DNA of 47,175 nucleotides, from the NCBI RefSeq assembly GCF_031181705.1, contig NZ_JAPSKN010000002.1, positions 64,963 to 112,137 on the forward strand, read 5' to 3'. Every line of letters starts with the position of its first letter. Positions within the stretch are counted from its first letter, which is position 1. This document shows positions 40,847 to 47,175 of the stretch, piece by piece. Under the pieces are notes generated by a model. The model made no database searches and had not been told where the DNA came from. It saw only the letters and a program-made list of their open reading frames with translations. This DNA comes from Streptomyces sp. Its GTDB lineage: Bacteria; Actinomycetota; Actinomycetes; Streptomycetales; Streptomycetaceae. The position numbers were made by a program, and so were the translations under genes.

Positions 40847-42466
40847 ATGACTAGTCAGACCACCATCGACACGACGGGGCCGGGGGGCGGCACCCCTGCG
40901 ACGCCGTCGGACGCGACGCCGGGCAAGGGGCTGCGAGGGCACCCCTGGCTCACCCTCATCACCGTCGCAGTGGGGGTCATGATGGTGGCCCTCGACGGCA
41001 CCATCGTGGCCATTGCCAACCCGGCGATCGGCAAGGACCTGGGAGCCTCCTGGTCGGATCTGCAATGGATCACCAACGCCTACTTCCTCGCCCTCGCGGT
41101 CTCCCTGATCACCGCGGGCAAGCTCGGTGACCGGTTCGGTCACCGCCAGACGTTCCTCATCGGCGTGGCGGGCTTCGCCGCCTCCTCGGCCGCCATCGGA
41201 CTGTCCAAGGGCATCACCGCGGTCATCGTCTTCCGCGTCTTCCAGGGGCTCTTCGGCGCGTTGCTGATGCCGGCCGCGCTCGGCCTGCTGCGGGCCACCT
41301 TCCCGGCCGAGAGGCTGAACATGGCGATCGGCATCTGGGGCATGGTCATCGGTGCCTCCACGGCCGGCGGCCCGATCCTCGGCGGCGTGCTCGTCGAGCA
41401 CGTCAACTGGCAGTCGGTGTTCTTCATCAACGTGCCGGTCGGTGTCCTCGCCGTCGTCCTCGGCGTCTGGATCCTGCTCGACCACCGCGCCGAGAACGCC
41501 CCGCGCTCCTTCGACCTGCTGGGCATCGTCCTGCTGTCGGCCGCGATGTTCTGCCTCGTCTGGGCCCTGATCAAGGCCCCGGAGTGGGGCTGGGGCGATC
41601 TGAAGACCTGGTCGTTCATCGTCGCGTCGGTCGTCGGCTTCGGGCTCTTCGCCCTGTGGGAGACGAAGGTCAAGGAGCCGCTGATCCCGCTGGCGCTGTT
41701 CCGTTCCGTTCCGCTGTCGGCGGGTGTCGTCCTCATGGTCCTGATGGCCATCGCGTTCATGGGGGGCCTGTTCTTCGTGACGTTCTACCTGCAGAACGTG
41801 CACGGGATGAGCCCGATCGACGCCGGTCTGCACCTGCTGCCGCTCACCGGCATGATGATCGTCGGCTCGCCGCTCGCCGGCGTGCTGATCACCAAGTTCG
41901 GACCGCGCCTGCCGCTGGCCGGCGGCATGGCCTTCACCGCGATCGCCATGTACGGCATGTCCACGCTGGACGCGGGGACGGGCAGTGGTGTCATGTCCGT
42001 CTGGTTCGCCCTGCTCGGCCTCGGCCTCGCGCCCGTCATGGTCGGCGCCACGGAGGTCATCGTCGGCAACGCGCCGATGGAGCTCTCCGGTGTCGCCGGC
42101 GGACTCCAGCAGGCCGCCATGCAGATCGGCGGCAGCCTGGGCACGGCCGTGCTGGGCGCCGTCATGGCCTCCAAGGTCGACAACGACCTGGCCGGCAACT
42201 GGGCGAAGGCGGGACTGCCCCCGCTCACCCCGGCCCAGACCGAGCAGGCCGCGCTGGCCGTCCAGCAGGGCAGCGCCCCGGTGCCCCCGGGCACGCCCGA
42301 GCAGATCGCCGTGAAGATCACCGAGGTCGCGCACACCACGTTCATCGACGGCATGAGCCTGGCCTCGCTGACCGCCGCGGGTGTGGCCGCCGTCGCCGTG
42401 TTCGTCGCGTTCCTCACCAAGCGCGGGGAGAACGCCGAGGCGGGCGCGGGCGTCGGGCACATCTGA
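40847..42466 (+). CDS. MFS drug-efflux transporter, DHA2 (14-helix) family
   Basis: 539 residues with about 14 hydrophobic helices. DHA2 landmarks are MMVALDGTIVAIANPAIG in helix 1, GKLGDRFGHRQTFL in the 2-3 loop (motif A) and GIWGMVIGASTAGGPILGGVLVEH in helix 5 (motif C). It probably exports antibiotics or other amphiphiles against protons. The ATG has no ribosome site but a -10 at 7 nt. It is divergent from the TetR gene, and a long hairpin follows the stop. Confidence 0.92.
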   Translation: MTSQTTIDTTGPGGGTPATPSDATPGKGLRGHPWLTLITVAVGVMMVALDGTIVAIANPAIGKDLGASWSDLQWITNAYFLALAVSLITAGKLGDRFGHRQTFLIGVAGFAASSAAIGLSKGITAVIVFRVFQGLFGALLMPAALGLLRATFPAERLNMAIGIWGMVIGASTAGGPILGGVLVEHVNWQSVFFINVPVGVLAVVLGVWILLDHRAENAPRSFDLLGIVLLSAAMFCLVWALIKAPEWGWGDLKTWSFIVASVVGFGLFALWETKVKEPLIPLALFRSVPLSAGVVLMVLMAIAFMGGLFFVTFYLQNVHGMSPIDAGLHLLPLTGMMIVGSPLAGVLITKFGPRLPLAGGMAFTAIAMYGMSTLDAGTGSGVMSVWFALLGLGLAPVMVGATEVIVGNAPMELSGVAGGLQQAAMQIGGSLGTAVLGAVMASKVDNDLAGNWAKAGLPPLTPAQTEQAALAVQQGSAPVPPGTPEQIAVKITEVAHTTFIDGMSLASLTAAGVAAVAVFVAFLTKRGENAEAGAGVGHI

Positions 42467-42477
42467 CGGAGTGCCGC

Positions 42478-42524
42478 GGATCCCGGCCGAGTTCGCCTAT
42501 CAGGGTGAACGAGGCCGGGGATCC
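42478..42524 (+). terminator. Long hairpin after the MFS gene
   Basis: GGATCCCGGCC (42478-42488) pairs with GGCCGGGGATCC (42513-42524, one bulge). Inside it GTTCGCC pairs with GGTGAAC around TATCAG. The rest of the gap to 42711 has no recognised gene or site. Confidence 0.75.
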
Positions 42525-42711
42525 CTCCCCTCCCACCCCCACCGCAGGTCACAGTGGGTCAAGTCCTCCGCAGGGCATGGGGGACGGACGCTGCGGCGCG
42601 CTGCCGGAGGGGGGTGGCGCGCAGGCAGCGGGATTGAAGGCCGCATCCGGGGTACTCGCCATGTCGTACCCGCATCGAACCCAACCGACCGAGGGTTTAC
42701 GGGAGTTGATG

Positions 42712-43020
42712 ATGGCGAGCTTCGGACACGGTACGCGCAGGCACCCCCGCTCACGTGGCCGGACGTGGTCACGTACCGGGCCGGATCGCGCGACGCTCGG
42801 AATCATCGGAGTCATCTGCGCGGTCGCCGGTTTCTTCGTGCTGGGGATCATCCTCGGCCCCGTGGCGATGGTCTGCGGCTGGCTCGCGATGGGCCGTAGC
42901 TGGGCGGGCTCCCGGCCGGTCACGGCCGTGGTGGCCTTCGTCCTGGGCGCCATCGACACGCTCCTGGCCGTCATCTGGCTGGCCGGAGCGGCGACGCCGG
43001 GCAACGGCATGCTGTTCTGA
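42712..43020 (+). CDS. Small DUF4190-like membrane protein
   Basis: 102 residues. A basic N-terminus (GHGTRRHPRSRGR) is followed by two hydrophobic hairpin helices with the DUF4190 pattern LGIIGVICAVAGFFVLGIILGP, then CGWLAMGRSW and VVAFVLGAIDTLLAVIWLAG. Function unknown. The ATG at 42712 has GGGAG 6 nt upstream; ATGs at 42709 and 42661 (adding 16 residues) are in frame and possible. It ends before a strong terminator. Confidence 0.7.
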   Translation: MASFGHGTRRHPRSRGRTWSRTGPDRATLGIIGVICAVAGFFVLGIILGPVAMVCGWLAMGRSWAGSRPVTAVVAFVLGAIDTLLAVIWLAGAATPGNGMLF

Positions 43021-43050
43021 CCTGCCGTCCCCCGCGGGGAAGTGAGGGAA

Positions 43051-43078
43051 GGGTCTCCGGCGACCGCGCCGGAGGCCC
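43051..43078. terminator. 12-bp hairpin between convergent genes
   Basis: GGGTCTCCGGCG (43051-43062), loop ACCG, CGCCGGAGGCCC (43067-43078) with one G-T pair. On the plus strand it is followed by TCCTTCC. It lies between the DUF4190-like and channel genes. Confidence 0.75.
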
Positions 43079-43087
43079 TCCTTCCTG

Positions 43088-43822
43088 TCATTTCACCGGT
43101 GTCCCCTTCAGCGCCGCGAGTTCGTCGCGCAGCGCCCGGACCTCCTCCGTCAGCTCCCGAATCGCCTCGGTCTGCCGCCGCTCCTCCACGTCGTCCTTCT
43201 CGAACCGGGCGATGAACCAGGCGGCGATGTTCGCGGTCACCACACCCAGCAGGGCGATGCCGGACAGCATCAGCCCGACCGCGAGCATCCGCCCCAGCCC
43301 GGTCGTCGGGGCGTGGTCCCCGTAGCCCACGGTCGTCATCGTCGTGAAGGACCACCACACGGCGTCACCCAGCGTCCGGATGTTCCCGTCCGGCGAGTCC
43401 CGCTCCACGGACAGCACGGCCAGCGAGCCGAACATCAGCAGCCCGACCACCGAGCCGGCGACATACGTCGTGAGCCTTATCTGCGAGGCCATCCGCGCCC
43501 GCTGCCCGACCAGCAGCAGCGTGGACACCAGGCGCAGCAGACGCAGCGGCTGCAGCAGCGGCAGCACCACCGCCGCGAGGTCCAGCCAGTGCGTCCGGAC
43601 GAACGACAGCCGCCGCTCGGCCAGGGCGAGCCGGACGAGGTAGTCGAGGGCGAACGCCCCCCACACCACCCACTCCACCGCCGTGCAGACCTCCACCACC
43701 TCCCGGCCCGCGTCCGGCCGGACGATCGGCACGGCGTAGGCGACGGCGAAGGCCAGGGCCAGGCCGAACAGGGGGCGCTGTGTGTGCTGTTCCCAACGGA
43801 GCTGGGCCGACTGCTGGTGCAT
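43088..43822 (-). CDS. Voltage-gated-type potassium channel protein
   Basis: 244 residues. Six hydrophobic segments include a weak S4-like LPLLQPLRLLRLVSTLLLVG. The pore has the K+ selectivity filter TTVGYGD (163-169) before the last helix. The C-terminus is a charged coiled coil (EKDDVEERRQTEAIRELTEE) likely for tetramer assembly. It is a KvAP-like channel in the cell membrane. The ATG at 43822 is placed because TACGAT lies exactly 7 nt upstream; an ATG at 43831 and a GTG at 43885 are possible. Confidence 0.87.
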   Translation of the reverse strand: MHQQSAQLRWEQHTQRPLFGLALAFAVAYAVPIVRPDAGREVVEVCTAVEWVVWGAFALDYLVRLALAERRLSFVRTHWLDLAAVVLPLLQPLRLLRLVSTLLLVGQRARMASQIRLTTYVAGSVVGLLMFGSLAVLSVERDSPDGNIRTLGDAVWWSFTTMTTVGYGDHAPTTGLGRMLAVGLMLSGIALLGVVTANIAAWFIARFEKDDVEERRQTEAIRELTEEVRALRDELAALKGTPVK

Positions 43823-43829
43823 AGGCCGC

Positions 43830-43835
43830 ATCGTA
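43830..43835 (-). promoter_or_regulatory. Leaderless -10 (TACGAT) for the channel gene
   Basis: On the minus strand TACGAT (43835-43830) is followed by GCGGCCT and the ATG at 43822. No convincing -35 is seen. It has the same hexamer and spacing as the DUF4429 gene. Confidence 0.4.
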
Positions 43836-43906
43836 GGAAAGGTGAAGGGGTGGTGCGCCCACGGTGTACCCGTGAGGCTCACCACCCCTTGACAGGGCTC
43901 GCTGTG

Positions 43907-46654
<2,748 letters not shown>

Positions 46655-47074
46655 GCTGTTCCTTACCTGTCAGAGGGCCGTGCGAGGGCCGCTGTTTCGC
46701 TGTCGTCGCTGGGCGTCGTCGCTGGGGGGCCGCGCCGCTCCCCATGGTCCACCTCGGGGCCGTGAAACGTCATCTCTACCGAGCGGTAACCCGTGCGTGA
46801 GATCGACTCCGTGACGTATGGGGCGAATACCTTCGAGTCTCGTACCCACGGACGATTCCCAAACGCCCAAACGGGGCAGAAAGGTGTGGTGTGCGTCACC
46901 TGGGACCATGATGGTGTGCCTGGAGTTGCGGTGACACGGCCAGGATCGTCACCGTTTCGGCGGTCTGGACGGCCGGGTACTTGCGCGATCCGTCCCGCCC
47001 GTGTGGACTACGGCCAATGCTTCGCGCACGCGCGTGGCTGAGATATTTCCCAAAACATGATCAGGAGGCAACCC
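46655..47074. other. Divergent aceE / DUF3052 intergenic region (420 bp)
   Basis: No protein-coding gene is supported. It holds a 12-bp direct repeat GTCGTCGCTGGG at 46702-46713 and 46715-46726 (13-nt period) close to aceE. A perfect dyad CGGTGAC-N12-GTCACCG lies at 46929-46954, and an AGGAGG ribosome site at 47063-47068 serves the DUF3052 gene. The stretch from about 46800 to 46920 has runs of A (CCCAAACGCCCAAACGGGG) unlike coding DNA. No clear -10/-35 pair was identified. Confidence 0.5.
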
Positions 47075-47175
47075 GTGAGCGCGACCGCGGACCACGCGGA
47101 GGAGCGGACGAACCCTGCCGCCAGGCTGGGGTTCCAGCCCGGGCAGGTGGTCCAGGAGATCGGCTACGACGACGA
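47075..47175 (+). CDS. DUF3052 domain-containing protein (partial, runs off window)
   Basis: A GTG at 47075, 6 nt after AGGAGG, opens a frame reading SATADHAEERTNPAARLGF then QPGQVVQEIGYDDD to the window edge (33 codons plus 2 nt). The QPGQVVQEIGYDDD stretch is the conserved start of the actinobacterial DUF3052 family. The family is often found beside aceE; its function is unknown. The 3' part is missing. Confidence 0.8.
   Translation, partial: MSATADHAEERTNPAARLGFQPGQVVQEIGYDD

Overview
The window is chromosomal DNA of a Streptomyces or very close relative. Support comes from the extreme GC content with G/C in third codon positions, many GTG starts, an AceE-type pyruvate dehydrogenase E1, and the fabD-fabH-acpP-fabF cluster next to a PucR-type regulator. 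The gene order from the sugar transporter through the fatty-acid cluster to aceE and a DUF3052 gene follows, from memory, the S. coelicolor SCO2370-SCO2406 neighbourhood. I saw no rRNA, tRNA, CRISPR array, insertion sequence, phage gene or replication origin.

Layout. 1-0.8 kb: a divergent Xre-HTH / HATPase pair, the HTH gene cut by the window edge. 0.9-3.4 kb: two overlapping secreted GH43 arabinan-degrading enzymes, the second with a ricin-type lectin domain. 3.4-5.1 kb: a HisC-like aminotransferase with a long Pro/Ala/Gly tail. 5.3-13.9 kb (minus strand): a Tat-exported mutarotase, a ChvE-GguA-GguB sugar ABC importer, a U32-like barrel protein, a zinc alcohol dehydrogenase and an enolase-superfamily sugar-acid dehydratase. 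14.2-17.3 kb: a zinc-ribbon membrane protein, a MarR regulator divergent from an NADP-dependent oxidoreductase, and an Ohr/OsmC protein. 17.3-23.2 kb: an M14 peptidase / serine hydrolase operon, an EI24 membrane protein and a secreted pyroglutamyl-peptidase-like protein. 23.3-28.4 kb: a TetR regulator divergent from a GH3 glycosidase, a second (cytoplasmic) mutarotase and an SGNH lipoprotein. 28.7-34.2 kb: DUF3145, then fabF, acpP, fabH, fabD and the PucR-type regulator. 34.2-43.8 kb: accessory metabolic, regulatory and efflux genes and a K+-type channel. 43.9-47.2 kb: aceE divergent from DUF3052.

Main result. A 16-bp palindrome-like element (GTTCGA-N4-TCGRMC type, best form GTTCGANATNTCG) lies upstream of four separate transcription units: the GH43 arabinanase pair, the dehydratase-dehydrogenase pair, the U32-like gene and the ChvE-GguAB transporter. 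A perfect hairpin separates the dehydrogenase from the U32-like gene, so these are separate units tied together by the shared element. This suggests one regulon that couples extracellular arabinan breakdown, sugar import and oxidative sugar-acid catabolism. No matching regulator gene is in the window, and no aldolase or kinase that would complete the pathway is recognisable. The U32-like barrel is the candidate for an unassigned step.

A second pattern: ten genes have a TANNNT -10 hexamer 6-8 nt (mostly exactly 7 nt) before the start codon and no convincing Shine-Dalgarno sequence (one has a weak, partial one), as expected for leaderless mRNAs. These cases fix several start codons used here.
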